Shown: positions 14,862-23,500, counted from the first letter of the stretch. The stretch: DNA of 31,466 bases from 66-474 sp035717365 (GCA_035717365.1 DASTIS010000078.1:1-31466), one strand, 5' to 3'. Made by a program: numbers and translations. Notes: generated by a model not told the origin, from the sequence alone.

Positions 14862-16307
14862 ATGTCCAAGGCACTGAAGCTCAAACCCCGCTACCCCTAC
14901 TACCTCGCCAACAAGCCGGTGCAGGCCAACACCGACCTGGAGGTGCTGGACAAGTATTCCGGCACGGTCGCAACCCGCGTGGCCCTCGCCGACGCCAAGA
15001 CCATCGACGCCGCGATCGGCGCCGCGGAGAAGGCCGCCGCACCGATGGCGGCGTTGAAGCCGTACCAGCGCCGCGAAGTCCTGGAGCACTGCGTCGCGAG
15101 CATGCGCAAGCGCAAGGAAGACCTGGCCTACGCGCTGTGCGTCGAGGCCGGCAAGCCGATCAAGGATGCGCAGGGCGAAGCGGAACGCCTGATCGATACC
15201 TTCCGTATCGCTGCCGACGAATCCACCCGCATCGACGGCGAGATCGTCAACCTCGAGATTTCCGAACGCACCAAAGGTTACCGTGGCTTCGTCAAGCGCT
15301 TGCCGTTGGGGCCTTGCTCGTTCATCACGCCCTTCAATTTCCCTCTGAACCTGGTCGCACACAAGGTCGCGCCGGCGATCGCGGCCGGCTGCCCATTCGT
15401 GCTGAAACCGTCCGAGCGCACCCCGATCGGTGCACTGATCATCGGCGAGGTGCTGGCCGAAACCGATCTGCCCGGGGGTGCATTCTCGATCCTGCCGTGC
15501 CGGGTCCAGGACGCCGATCCGTTCGTCGAGGACGAACGCCTGAAGCTCCTGTCGTTCACCGGCGGCCAGGTCGGGTGGGAGCTGAAGGCGCGGGCCGGCA
15601 GGAAGAAGGTCGTGCTGGAACTCGGCGGCAACGCCGCGTGCATCGTCGACGCCGACCAGCGCGCGCGGCTGGATTTCGTAGTGTCGCGGTTGATTTCGGG
15701 AAGTTTCTACCAATCCGGCCAGAGCTGTATCGGGGTCCAGCGGATCCTCGTGCACGTGTCGTTGTACGAGGAGCTGAGGAAGCGCTTCGTGGTCGCCACG
15801 AAAAAACTCAAGGTCGGCGACCCGAAGGACCCGGAGGTCTTCCTCGGGCCGATGATCGACGAGGCCGCCGCGAAGCGCCTGGAAGCCTGGATCGGCGAAG
15901 CGAAAAAGGCCGGGGCGAAAGTCCTGTGCGGCGGCAAGCGCAAGGGCAGCATGCTGGATGCGACGGTACTTGAAGACGTGCCGCACACGGCAAAACTGAA
16001 TCGCCAGGAGGCCTTCGGCCCGGTGGCGCTGCTGGAACCATTCGAGCGCTTCGATGCCGCGCTCGCGACCGTCAATGCTTCCGGTTACGGACTGCAGGCC
16101 GGCGTGTTCACGGACAACCTCACCCACGCGATGCGGTCGTGGGACACGCTGGTCGAGGGCGGCGTGGTGGTGGGCGACATCCCGAGCTTCCGGGTCGACA
16201 ACATGCCGTACGGCGGCGTGAAGCTCTCGGGCTTCGGCCGCGAAGGAATCCGGTACGCGATCGAGGACATGACCGAGCGAAGGTTGCTGGTGATCAGGGA
16301 CCGCTGA
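14862..16307 (+). CDS. NAD(P)-dependent aldehyde dehydrogenase
   Basis: A 481-residue ALDH-superfamily oxidoreductase that turns an aldehyde into a carboxylate in the cytoplasm. The catalytic set is complete: nucleophile Cys289 in QSGQSCIGVQR, general base Glu253 in LELGGN, oxyanion Asn159 in TPFNFPLN, and cofactor-binding KPSERTP. The C-terminal MPYGGVKLSGFGREG also fits. The overall look is closest to the lactaldehyde/glyceraldehyde-3-phosphate-type branch, but I cannot assign the substrate. Upstream (14762-14861) a CATAAT box at 14806-14811 could be a -10 element, without a good -35. The ABC exporter starts 48 bp downstream on the same strand and may be cotranscribed. Confidence 0.92.
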   Translation: MSKALKLKPRYPYYLANKPVQANTDLEVLDKYSGTVATRVALADAKTIDAAIGAAEKAAAPMAALKPYQRREVLEHCVASMRKRKEDLAYALCVEAGKPIKDAQGEAERLIDTFRIAADESTRIDGEIVNLEISERTKGYRGFVKRLPLGPCSFITPFNFPLNLVAHKVAPAIAAGCPFVLKPSERTPIGALIIGEVLAETDLPGGAFSILPCRVQDADPFVEDERLKLLSFTGGQVGWELKARAGRKKVVLELGGNAACIVDADQRARLDFVVSRLISGSFYQSGQSCIGVQRILVHVSLYEELRKRFVVATKKLKVGDPKDPEVFLGPMIDEAAAKRLEAWIGEAKKAGAKVLCGGKRKGSMLDATVLEDVPHTAKLNRQEAFGPVALLEPFERFDAALATVNASGYGLQAGVFTDNLTHAMRSWDTLVEGGVVVGDIPSFRVDNMPYGGVKLSGFGREGIRYAIEDMTERRLLVIRDR

Positions 16308-16355
16308 GTGCGCCGCGGCAGTTGAACGCGATTCCGTGACCCCCATCTTGCACCA

Positions 16356-18131
16356 ATGACGAAAACCGGCACCGCGGACGCCCCGCGTCCCGCCCGTTCG
16401 CTCGCCGCGTTGGGCGCGCTTTGGCCCTACATGCGCCGGCACCGCGCGCTGGCTTCAGGCTGGCTGTTCTTCCTTGCGCTGTCGGCGGCGGCGCAACTGT
16501 CGCTGCCCGTCGGGGTTCGTCACATGATCGACCGTGGCTTCGCCAGCCACGATCTCGCGCTGATCGACCGTACCTTCCTGATCCTGTTCGTGATCGCGCT
16601 GGTGCTGGCGATTTCAACCGCCGCGCGCTATTTCTGCATCACCCTGCTGGGCGAACGCGCGATCGCGAGCCTGCGCGAGTTGCTGTATTCGCGCATCATC
16701 AGGCTGGACGTAGCCTTCTACGAAAGATCCCGCGTCGGCGAACTGGTCTCGCGCCTTGGCACCGATACCGAGGTGGTGCAAACCCTGGTCGGATCCAGCG
16801 TGTCGATTGCGCTGCGCAGCGCGGTGACAGTTGTCGGCGCCGCGGCACTGATGGTATGGACCAGCCCGCACCTGGCGGGCCTGGCGGCGCTGGTGATCCC
16901 GGTGGTGATCGTGCCGATCGCCCTGTACGGGCGCCGGCTGACACGACTCTCGCGGGCCAACCAGGACCGCATCGCCGACACCAGCGCGATCGCCAACGAA
17001 ACCCTGAACGCGGTGCACGCGGTGAAAGCCTACACGCGCGAAGGCATCGAGAGCGCGCGCTATCGCGATGCGGTGTGGCGCGCGCTGGGCGCGGCACAAA
17101 AACGCATCACGGCACGGGCGATCCTGACCGGCGGCGTCATCGTGCTGGTGTTCGGCGCGATCACGCTGGTGCTGTGGGCCGGTGCGCGCGAGGTGCTGGC
17201 TGGCACGATGGACGCCGGCCTGCTCAGCCAGTTCATCCTGTACGCCGTGATGGCAGCGGGGTCGGTTGGCGCGCTGGGCGGGGTGTGGGGCGATGTGTTG
17301 CGCGCCGCGGGATCGATGGGGCGGATCAGCGAACTGCTGGCCGAACGCCCGATGATCGCCGATCCCGCGCAACCCGCGCACCTGCCGAGTCCCGCGCGTG
17401 GCGAGATCGCGTTTGAAAACGTCGGGTTCCACTATCCGACGCGCCCGGACATCCCCGCGCTGCACGACTTCACGCTGCACGTGCAGCCCGGCGAAACGGT
17501 CGCGCTGGTCGGCCCCTCCGGCGCAGGCAAGACCACGGTGTTGACGCTGCTGCTGCGCTTCCACGACCCGCAGCGCGGGCGCATCACGCTGGACGGCGTC
17601 GACCTGCGCGAGCTGACCCAGGACGAACTGCGCGGCGCCTTGGCGTTGGTACCGCAGGAAACGGTGATCTTCGGCGCCAGCGCCGCCGACAACATCCGCT
17701 TTGGCCGCATTGATGCCGACGACGCGGCGGTGCGCGCGGCCGCACGCGACGCCGAGGCCTGCTCATTCATCGACCGGCACCCGGAAGGCTTCGAGACTCA
17801 ATTGGGCGAGCGCGGCACGAGCCTTTCGGGAGGCGAACGCCAGCGCATCTCGATCGCCCGCGCAATCCTGAAGGACGCGCCGGTATTGCTGCTGGACGAG
17901 GCCACGTCCAATCTCGATGCGCAATCGGAGGCCGCGATCCAGACCGCGCTGGAGCGCGCCAAGCGCGGCCGCACCATGCTGGTGATCGCGCACCGGCTGG
18001 CGACCGTGCAGCACGCCGACCGGATCGTGGTGATGGACGCGGGCCGGATCGTCGCGCAAGGCACCCACGACACGCTGCTGCGCGAGGGCGGGCTTTACGC
18101 GGAGTTGGCGCGTCTGCAGTTCGCGGCTTAG
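16356..18131 (+). CDS. MsbA-like ABC exporter (fused permease and ATPase)
   Basis: A 591-residue half-transporter expected to work as a homodimer in the inner membrane. About six transmembrane helices fall in residues ~30-310, with the intracellular-loop motif FYERSRVGELVSRLGTD. The ATPase follows: Walker A GPSGAGKT (386-393), Q-loop VPQETVIF, signature LSGGERQR (490-497), Walker B VLLLDEA and H-loop IAHRLATV. The architecture matches the MsbA/LmrA group of lipid and drug exporters. Lipid A flipping cannot be claimed because the canonical msbA-lpxK pairing is absent here; family annotations commonly read ABC transporter/ATP-binding permease. It converges with the cold-shock gene, with hairpins between. 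Confidence 0.9.
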   Translation: MTKTGTADAPRPARSLAALGALWPYMRRHRALASGWLFFLALSAAAQLSLPVGVRHMIDRGFASHDLALIDRTFLILFVIALVLAISTAARYFCITLLGERAIASLRELLYSRIIRLDVAFYERSRVGELVSRLGTDTEVVQTLVGSSVSIALRSAVTVVGAAALMVWTSPHLAGLAALVIPVVIVPIALYGRRLTRLSRANQDRIADTSAIANETLNAVHAVKAYTREGIESARYRDAVWRALGAAQKRITARAILTGGVIVLVFGAITLVLWAGAREVLAGTMDAGLLSQFILYAVMAAGSVGALGGVWGDVLRAAGSMGRISELLAERPMIADPAQPAHLPSPARGEIAFENVGFHYPTRPDIPALHDFTLHVQPGETVALVGPSGAGKTTVLTLLLRFHDPQRGRITLDGVDLRELTQDELRGALALVPQETVIFGASAADNIRFGRIDADDAAVRAAARDAEACSFIDRHPEGFETQLGERGTSLSGGERQRISIARAILKDAPVLLLDEATSNLDAQSEAAIQTALERAKRGRTMLVIAHRLATVQHADRIVVMDAGRIVAQGTHDTLLREGGLYAELARLQFAA

Positions 18132-18209
18132 TTTTGCGATCGTCCGTGATCGCTGCCTTTTGAAGCAATAAGGCAACGATACCGTTGCGAGTTCGCGCGG
18201 CTCCAGAAC

Positions 18210-18223
18210 GGCCATCCCTGGCC
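18210..18223 (+). repeat. Lone copy of the hairpin core found in the 23574-23735 repeats
   Basis: GGCCATCCCTGGCC here is identical to the inner hairpin of the third repeat unit at 23708-23721, and the match continues to TG. The stem is GGCCA/TGGCC with a TCCC loop. The outer stem of the larger element is not present, so this may be a decayed copy or chance. Confidence 0.35.
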
Positions 18224-18235
18224 TGCCTTTTCACG

Positions 18236-18256
18236 ACAGCCGCTTCGAACGGCTGT
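18236..18256. terminator. Hairpin between convergent ABC exporter and cold-shock genes
   Basis: ACAGCCG (18236-18242) pairs with CGGCTGT (18250-18256) around CTTCGAA. On the plus strand it follows the ABC exporter stop by about 105 nt; the bases after it are not T-rich. A transcription end signal is possible but weakly supported. Confidence 0.3.
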
Positions 18257-18301
18257 TGCGACGATGCGCCGGAGCGCGCGGATTCGGACCGCTTGCACGC
18301 C

Positions 18302-18344
18302 GACACCCTGCCGCCTGTCCGCGGCATCGATGCCGGTGGGTGTC
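18302..18344 (-). terminator. Nested inverted repeat downstream of cold-shock gene
   Basis: GACACCC (18302-18308) pairs with GGGTGTC (18338-18344), and within it CGGCATCGATGCCG (18322-18335) is a perfect palindrome. It begins 15 nt after the cold-shock stop on the minus strand and lies between convergent genes. No T-run follows, so it may act as an mRNA end-stabiliser rather than an intrinsic terminator. Confidence 0.35.
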
Positions 18345-18351
18345 CGAAATC

Positions 18352-18369
18352 CCCCGGCTCAGGCCGGGG
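18352..18369 (-). terminator. GC hairpin overlapping the cold-shock stop codon
   Basis: CCCCGGC (18352-18358) and GCCGGGG (18363-18369) pair perfectly around a 4-nt loop that contains most of the TGA stop codon of the cold-shock gene. On the minus strand it is followed by GATTTCGG. It may be a terminator or a stem protecting the mRNA 3' end. Confidence 0.4.
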
Positions 18370-18589
18370 CGGCTGGGGCGGCTGCGCCCTCGGCGGTCAC
18401 CTCGGCAGCCTGCATGCCCTTGGGACCCTGCACGATCTCGAACGTGACCCGCTGGCCTTCCTTCAGGCTGCGGAATCCCTGCGCGCGAATCGCCGAGAAA
18501 TGCACGAACACATCCGCGCCCCCACCATCAGGAGTGATGAACCCGAAGCCCTTGGCGTCGTTGAACCACTTCACCGTACCCACTGCCAT
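18359..18589 (-). CDS. Cold-shock domain protein with Ala/Pro-rich tail
   Basis: A 76-residue cytoplasmic single-stranded nucleic-acid-binding protein. Residues 1-66 form a CspA-type OB fold with RNP1 KGFGFITPD and RNP2 DVFVHFSAI, starting MAVGTVKWFNDAKGFGF. A short tail of Ala and Pro (AEGAAAPAAPA) is added beyond the standard ~67-70 residues. The ATG at 18589 is preferred over a TTG seven codons earlier because the Shine-Dalgarno AGAGGGG lies between them, 8 nt before the ATG. A sigma-70-like promoter is visible about 60 nt upstream (18647-18675), giving a ~50-nt leader. Chaperoning of mRNA in growth or cold is the family role; whether it is cold-induced cannot be seen. Confidence 0.94.
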   Translation of the reverse strand: MAVGTVKWFNDAKGFGFITPDGGGADVFVHFSAIRAQGFRSLKEGQRVTFEIVQGPKGMQAAEVTAEGAAAPAAPA

Positions 18590-18646
18590 GTCGAAGACCC
18601 CTCTTCGCAACGATCCATATCACGGCGTGCACCTGCCGCGGCCATG

Positions 18647-18675
18647 AGTATCAGTCGGACCCCGGCGCTGCGCAA
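18647..18675 (-). promoter_or_regulatory. Candidate sigma-70 promoter of the cold-shock gene
   Basis: On the minus strand TTGCGC (18670-18675) and GATACT (18647-18652) are separated by exactly 17 nt, resembling -35 TTGACA and -10 TATAAT. Transcription would start near 18640, leaving about 50 nt of leader before the ATG at 18589. It partly faces the end of the phosphorylase gene at 18700. Confidence 0.5.
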
Positions 18676-18699
18676 GTACGATTCCGTGACCGGGATCGC

Positions 18700-19449
18700 T
18701 CAATTCGCCAGCAGCGCGCGAACGATCTCCGGCACCCGGCCCGAAGCCGCCGCGAGATGGGCGCGGATTTCCTCGATGTCGATCTGCGCATCGGGATCCG
18801 GGCCGCACCCCGCGGCCCAGTTCGCGACCACCGCGATGCAGGCGTAATCCATCCCGAGTTCCCGCGCGAGTGCGGCTTCGGGCATCCCGGTCATGCCGAC
18901 CATGTCGCAACCGTCGCGGCGCATGCGTGCGATCTCGGCACGCGTTTCCAGACGCGGCCCCTGGGTCGCGCCATAGCAACCCCCATCGACCGCAGTGACG
19001 CCGCCGTTGCGCGCGGCGGCCAGGATTGCGCGTCGCAGCCCGGCTGCGTACGGCTCGCCGAATTCGACGTGCAACACCGCTTCGCCGTCCGCGTCGCAGA
19101 AACTCGCCACTCGCCCCGAGGTGTAGTCGATCAACTGGTCCGGTATCGCCAGTGCCCGCGGGGCCATGTCTTCACGAATGCCGCCGACCGCGTTGACGCC
19201 GATCACGCGACGAGCACCCAACTGGTGCAATGCGGCAATGTTCGCGCGGTAATTGATGCGGTGCGGCGCGATGGTGTGCTGCTCGCCATGTCGGGCCAGA
19301 AACGCCACGTGTTGTCCATTGACCTCGCCGGTGACGATCGCCGAGGACGGCTCGCCCCAGCGGGTGGACAGCTCGCGCCGGGCGGGCTTGTCCAGCCCCG
19401 GAAACCCGTACACGCCCGTGCCGCCGATGATCCCGAGATCGATGCTCAT
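18700..19449 (-). CDS. S-methyl-5'-thioinosine phosphorylase
   Basis: A 249-residue purine nucleoside phosphorylase-fold enzyme. It starts LGIIGGTGVYGFPG (phosphate site) and carries RHGEQHTIAPHRINYRAN, a GATQGPRLETRAEI segment and MTGMPEAALARELGMDYA, all typical of the MTAP/MTIP branch. In MTA phosphorylases the base-binding loop usually has aspartates (DYDCW); here it reads VVANWAAG, an asparagine as in enzymes for 6-oxopurines. Methylthioinosine, known from the Pseudomonas MTIP, is therefore the likely substrate rather than methylthioadenosine. Products would be hypoxanthine and methylthioribose-1-phosphate. The ATG at 19449 has GGAG 7 nt upstream. It follows hpt by 90 bp, and Hpt would recycle its hypoxanthine. 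Confidence 0.85.
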   Translation of the reverse strand: MSIDLGIIGGTGVYGFPGLDKPARRELSTRWGEPSSAIVTGEVNGQHVAFLARHGEQHTIAPHRINYRANIAALHQLGARRVIGVNAVGGIREDMAPRALAIPDQLIDYTSGRVASFCDADGEAVLHVEFGEPYAAGLRRAILAAARNGGVTAVDGGCYGATQGPRLETRAEIARMRRDGCDMVGMTGMPEAALARELGMDYACIAVVANWAAGCGPDPDAQIDIEEIRAHLAAASGRVPEIVRALLAN

Positions 19450-19539
19450 GATGCGTCTCCAGCCATTGCTTCGTAGCAGCGCGCCTGCGCGCGAATGGAG
19501 TCTTGCAAAACGCGATCGTCGCGAAAGAAAGCTCGAGCG

Positions 19540-20106
19540 CTACGTGCCGGCCGACTCCTGCGGGAGCGCGTAGATGTCCGGCAGGTTGCGCCCCTGCCCG
19601 TAATAATCGAGGCCATAACCGAACACGTAACGGTCGGGGACCTCCACGCCGAAGAAGTCGGCCACCAGGCCCGGCACCCGGCGGTCGTGGCGCTTCACGC
19701 ACAGCGCCGCGACCAGCACGCGACGCGCGCCCCCGGCCACGCAGTAGTCCCGCAACGCTGCAAGGGTATAACCCTCGTCGAGGATGTCGTCGACCAGCAG
19801 CACCGTGCGGCCGGCGAGCGCAACGCGCGGCTTGTGCAGCCATTCGACCTCGTGTCCGACGGTGTCGCCGCGGTAACGGCTGGCGTGCACGTAATCGAAC
19901 TCCAGGTCGCCGTCGATCGCCAACGCGAGCGGTGCGGCAAAAAACATCCCGCCATTCATCACGGTCAGGAATACCGCACGTTCGCCGTCGAGCGCCGAGG
20001 TGATCCCGGCGCCCATGCGCGCGATCGCGGCATCCAGCGAGCCCCGGTCATGCAGCAGCTCCGCACGTGCCATAGCCTCCGCCAGCGGATGCGATCCCTG
20101 ACTCAT
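19540..20106 (-). CDS. hpt: Hypoxanthine-guanine phosphoribosyltransferase
   Basis: A 188-residue cytoplasmic salvage enzyme that joins hypoxanthine or guanine to PRPP, giving IMP or GMP. The PRPP-binding loop VLLVDDILDEGYTL is diagnostic, preceded by VMNGGMFFAAPL and the flexible-loop segment DYVHASRYRGDT. The purine-site end VPDRYVFGYGLDYYGQGRNLPDIYAL also matches family members. The start ATG at 20106 overlaps the nagZ stop (ATGA), so it is translationally coupled; an ATG two codons earlier is less likely. It sits between nagZ and the methylthioinosine phosphorylase, whose product is its substrate. Confidence 0.93.
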   Translation of the reverse strand: MSQGSHPLAEAMARAELLHDRGSLDAAIARMGAGITSALDGERAVFLTVMNGGMFFAAPLALAIDGDLEFDYVHASRYRGDTVGHEVEWLHKPRVALAGRTVLLVDDILDEGYTLAALRDYCVAGGARRVLVAALCVKRHDRRVPGLVADFFGVEVPDRYVFGYGLDYYGQGRNLPDIYALPQESAGT

Positions 20107-21122
20107 GCGCACATTTTCCCGTTGGCGCCCAGGTCATCCAGTGCCGCAACATGGCGCGCGTGCTGTGGGTCGTCCTGCAAGCCGTCCCAGCCCGCGGCCA
20201 CGGAACCGCACATCGTCGCAACCTTGCCCGGGGGACAAGGCGCGCGACCGCGTACCGCCTCGATCGCGTCGTCGACCATCGACGGCGCGCACACCAGTAC
20301 CAGGTCGCAGCCGGCATCGAGGTGCGCGGTGACCCGCGCGCCGATGCCGCCGACTGCTTCCGCGGCGACCATGCCGACGTCGTCGCTGAACACCACCCCG
20401 CGGAACCCCAATTCGCCGCGCAGCACCCCGTCGATCCATTTCCCTGAATACCCGGCCGCGGCTGAATCGACCTCCGGGTAGGTCACGTGCGCGACCATCA
20501 CCCCTTCAGCGCCGGCAGCAAGGCCTTCGGCGAACGGAACCAGGTCGGTGTCGCGGATTGCTGCCAACGGACGCCGGTCGATCGCGGCTTCGAGATGGGT
20601 ATCCTCGGGCACCGAGCCGTGCCCCGGATAGTGCTTGAGCGTCGCCGCCATGCCTGCGAGGCGCATGCCGCGCACGTAGGCGGCGGCCAGTTCGCCCACC
20701 GTCGCAGGGTCGGCGTCGAACGCGCGCTCGCCGATCACGCGGTTGCCGCGCGCGAGGTCCACCACCGGCGCGAACGAAACATCGATGTCGCAGGCGCGCA
20801 CCTCGCTCGCCATCACGATTGCGTGCATCTCGGCCATCGCAATCGCCGCGTCGCGGTCATGGTGGAACAACTCACCGATTCGCGCCAACGGAGGCAGCCG
20901 CGTAAAGCCCGGACGGAATCGCTGCACCGGGCCGCCTTCGTGGTCCACGCACAACACGAAGTCGTCGCCACGCAGCGCCCGGATCGACGCGACCAGTGCC
21001 TGCAACTGCGCGCGATCCTCATAGTTGCGGGTGAACAGGATCGCGCCGCTGACTTCCGGTGCAAGCAGGCGTGCGCGATCGCGGACGCCGGGTTCGGTGC
21101 CTTCGATACCGACAATCAACAT
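20103..21122 (-). CDS. nagZ: Beta-N-acetylhexosaminidase NagZ
   Basis: A ~339-residue cytoplasmic glycoside hydrolase family 3 enzyme that removes N-acetylglucosamine from anhydromuropeptides during peptidoglycan recycling. In some species this affects AmpC beta-lactamase induction. The family signature KHYPGHGSVPEDTH supplies the catalytic His of the His/Asp dyad, and FSDDVGM gives the nucleophile Asp; the N-terminal ILFTRNYEDRAQL and CVDHEGGPVQRF also match. The start is uncertain: ATG 21122 (MLIVGIEGTEP) fits the family, ATG 21134 is close, and the longest frame would need a TTG. Its stop overlaps hpt by 4 bases, making nagZ-hpt-phosphorylase one transcription unit. Confidence 0.94.
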   Translation of the reverse strand: MLIVGIEGTEPGVRDRARLLAPEVSGAILFTRNYEDRAQLQALVASIRALRGDDFVLCVDHEGGPVQRFRPGFTRLPPLARIGELFHHDRDAAIAMAEMHAIVMASEVRACDIDVSFAPVVDLARGNRVIGERAFDADPATVGELAAAYVRGMRLAGMAATLKHYPGHGSVPEDTHLEAAIDRRPLAAIRDTDLVPFAEGLAAGAEGVMVAHVTYPEVDSAAAGYSGKWIDGVLRGELGFRGVVFSDDVGMVAAEAVGGIGARVTAHLDAGCDLVLVCAPSMVDDAIEAVRGRAPCPPGKVATMCGSVAAGWDGLQDDPQHARHVAALDDLGANGKMCA

Positions 21123-21200
21123 GGATGACGCCATTCCCTGCGGCCATTCGGCCCAAGCGGTCAATCATAAGGGATGCCGGCCGGAACCGTCGCGTGCCAG

Positions 21201-22514
21201 TCACCTCTCGAACAGCGCAATCGACTCGACGTGCGCGGTGTGCGGGAACATGTCCATCACGCCCGCCGCTTCGAGCCGGAAACCGCGCTCACGCACCAGC
21301 GTGCCGGCATCGCGCGCCAGCGAAGCCGGATGGCACGAAACATACGCGACCCGTCGCGTCGCCTTGCCCGGCAACTGTTTCAACAGTTCGTCGGCGCCGC
21401 TGCGTGGAGGATCCAGCAACACCAGATCCCAGTCGGCGCGTGCCCACGCGCTGCCGCGCACCTCGCCGGCGAGGTTGCCCACGCGGAATTCGGCATTGCC
21501 TATACCGTTGGCCGTTGCGTTGGCGCGCGCGCGCTCGACCAGTCCGGCATCGCCTTCCACCCCACACACCTGCCGTACCCGGCGCGCGATCGGCAGGCTG
21601 AAGTTTCCTAGCCCGCAGAACAGATCGAGCACGCGGTCGTCCCGGGTGGGCGCGAGCAACGCCAGGGCGTGGTCGATCATCTTGCGGTTGAGGCGCGCGT
21701 TGACCTGCACGAAGTCCAGCGGCGCAAACGTGAGCTTCAGATCGTACGCGGGCAACGCGTAATCCAGCTCGACGCGTTCGGGCCACAGCGCATGCACGCT
21801 GTCGGTACCACCCGGTTGCAACAGGATCGCGAAACCCTGCCCGCGACCGAACGCCGCAAGCCTTTCACGGTCGCCGTCCGGCAACGGCGCGAGATGACGG
21901 AACACCAGCACCTTTGTGGCATCTCCCGCCGAAAACTCGACCTGCGCGACCGAGGCGCCCGCCTCCAGCTCGTTCAACAGCACGCCGACTCGATCGAGCT
22001 TGTCGCCCAGGGCTGGATCGAGCACGTCGCAATGCGCGAGGTCGGCCACGAAGCGCGGATCGCGTTCGCGGAACCCCACCAGCGTCTTGCCCTTCTTCGC
22101 GACGTATTTGACAGACAGCCGCGCGCGGCGGCGATAGCCCCACGGCTCCGCCGTCAGCGGCGCCAGCCAGCGCGCCGGCTCCACGTGCCCGATCCGCGCG
22201 AAGTTCTGCGCCAGCACATTCTGCTTGGCCGCGATCTGCGCGGCTGGCGCGAGATGCTGCAACACGCAGCCGCCGCACACCCCGAAGTGCGGGCAGCGCG
22301 GATCGAAGCGGTCCGGCGAGGCGGCGAGGATCCCATCGACGCGCGCCTCGTCGAAATGCCGGTGTTTGCGGACCAACTTCGCGCGCACGCGCTCGCCGGG
22401 CAAGGCGTCGGCCACGAACACGGTCTTGCCATCCACGTGCGCAACGCCACGCCCATCGTGGGAGAGATCGTCGATCGTGGTATCGAAGTGAACGTCGTGC
22501 CGCGGTGTTTTCAT
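21201..22514 (-). CDS. rlmD: 23S rRNA (uracil(1939)-C(5))-methyltransferase RlmD
   Basis: A 437-residue S-adenosylmethionine-dependent enzyme that methylates U1939 of 23S rRNA (E. coli numbering). An N-terminal TRAM domain (~5-65) is followed by the iron-sulfur cysteines Cys74, Cys80, Cys83 and Cys162 (PHFGVCGGC, AHCDVLD). The Rossmann methyltransferase has VLDLFCGLGNFSLPIA and LLDPPRSGA, and the catalytic Cys sits in YVSCHPASLARD. The ATG 22514 (MKTPRHD) gives the usual length; the frame continues upstream to 23240 only as a shadow of the DegV gene. It follows the DegV gene by 41 bp and may share its transcript. Confidence 0.95.
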   Translation of the reverse strand: MKTPRHDVHFDTTIDDLSHDGRGVAHVDGKTVFVADALPGERVRAKLVRKHRHFDEARVDGILAASPDRFDPRCPHFGVCGGCVLQHLAPAAQIAAKQNVLAQNFARIGHVEPARWLAPLTAEPWGYRRRARLSVKYVAKKGKTLVGFRERDPRFVADLAHCDVLDPALGDKLDRVGVLLNELEAGASVAQVEFSAGDATKVLVFRHLAPLPDGDRERLAAFGRGQGFAILLQPGGTDSVHALWPERVELDYALPAYDLKLTFAPLDFVQVNARLNRKMIDHALALLAPTRDDRVLDLFCGLGNFSLPIARRVRQVCGVEGDAGLVERARANATANGIGNAEFRVGNLAGEVRGSAWARADWDLVLLDPPRSGADELLKQLPGKATRRVAYVSCHPASLARDAGTLVRERGFRLEAAGVMDMFPHTAHVESIALFER

Positions 22515-22555
22515 CCGCGCATCTTGCCAGACCCATGGAGCATCGCAGCCGCCGG

Positions 22556-23500
22556 TCAGAAGTTCGCGTTGTCCGCGGCCGCGGCATAACCCACCGTAAC
22601 GGCGCCGGTCCCGATATTGACCATGCCGGTGATGCTCATTATGGTCGAATAAAGCGCCACTTCGTGGTCGGCGCAGGCAACAACGAGCGAGGCGTAGCCC
22701 GGCAATGCTTCCAACTCGGCGGGATCGCCGCCGTAGCTGACGCACAACACCGGCACCAGCAAACCGCGTTCGACCGCCTCGGCGGCGTGGCGGAACAGCA
22801 TTTCGGCGCCCTGCTCGAAACCACGCGCCTTGGCGACCGGCCTGGTATCGCCCTGGAAGCACCGGAGGATCGGCTTGATGTCGAGCGCGGTGCCGAGCGT
22901 GGCACTGAGCAGACCGACGCTGCGATCCCCCTTCTTGCGACCACGGGCATGCAGATAATGCAGATCGCGCGGCACTGCGTAGGCGTACGTCTGGGCGGAA
23001 AGTTCGCTGAGGCGCTCGCGGATCTGGCCGGGACCTGCATCGGCCGCGATCATGCGCGTGGCTTCCACCACACTGACGCCCTGCCCCGCGAACAGGCTGC
23101 GGGTGTCGATCACCCGCATCAGGAATGGCGAGTTGTTCCCCGCGGCCTGGCGGATCTCGTGGTAACTGCTGAGGACCGAGAAACTCGCCTGGGTGGCATT
23201 CGCGAAGATCGGGCTGCGGCTGGACGTCACCGTCAGGCAAAACACGGCGTCGTAATCGAGCACCAGTCGCCCGAGGAACAGCTCGCGGATTGCATCGATC
23301 GACAGCGGTTCGGTCTCGGCCGCGTGCCCGCGCTTGCCGACCTCGCCCAGGTAGTAGTTCTCCATCGCCGCCGGTTCGCGCGCATCGACGAAGGTGTGCC
23401 CGTCGATACGGATCGTGATCGGCAAGATGGTGAGCTGGTTGTCGTCGATGAACCGGCGCGGAAGATCGCAGGTCGCATCCATCACGATACCGATACGCAT
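22556..23500 (-). CDS. DegV family protein (fatty-acid-binding fold)
   Basis: A 314-residue protein whose N-terminus IGIVMDATCDLPRRFIDDN and the central VTSSRSPIFANATQA segment mark the DegV family. Members of this family bind a fatty acid between two domains and in some bacteria deliver it to a fatty acid kinase (FakB role). No FakA kinase is visible in the window, so that role is not shown here. The start ATG at 23500 has GGGAG five bases upstream. Three ~60-bp hairpin repeats lie just upstream (23574-23735). It is followed by rlmD. Confidence 0.87.
   Translation of the reverse strand: MRIGIVMDATCDLPRRFIDDNQLTILPITIRIDGHTFVDAREPAAMENYYLGEVGKRGHAAETEPLSIDAIRELFLGRLVLDYDAVFCLTVTSSRSPIFANATQASFSVLSSYHEIRQAAGNNSPFLMRVIDTRSLFAGQGVSVVEATRMIAADAGPGQIRERLSELSAQTYAYAVPRDLHYLHARGRKKGDRSVGLLSATLGTALDIKPILRCFQGDTRPVAKARGFEQGAEMLFRHAAEAVERGLLVPVLCVSYGGDPAELEALPGYASLVVACADHEVALYSTIMSITGMVNIGTGAVTVGYAAAADNANF

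Noticed and set aside
14592..16442. A 616-residue minus-strand frame
   Set aside because: It is antisense to the aldehyde dehydrogenase, whose catalytic residues are intact.
19479..19492. GCGCGC-CT-GCGCGC inverted repeat before the methylthioinosine phosphorylase gene
   Set aside because: A two-base loop and simple alternating GC make this likely chance in such GC-rich DNA.
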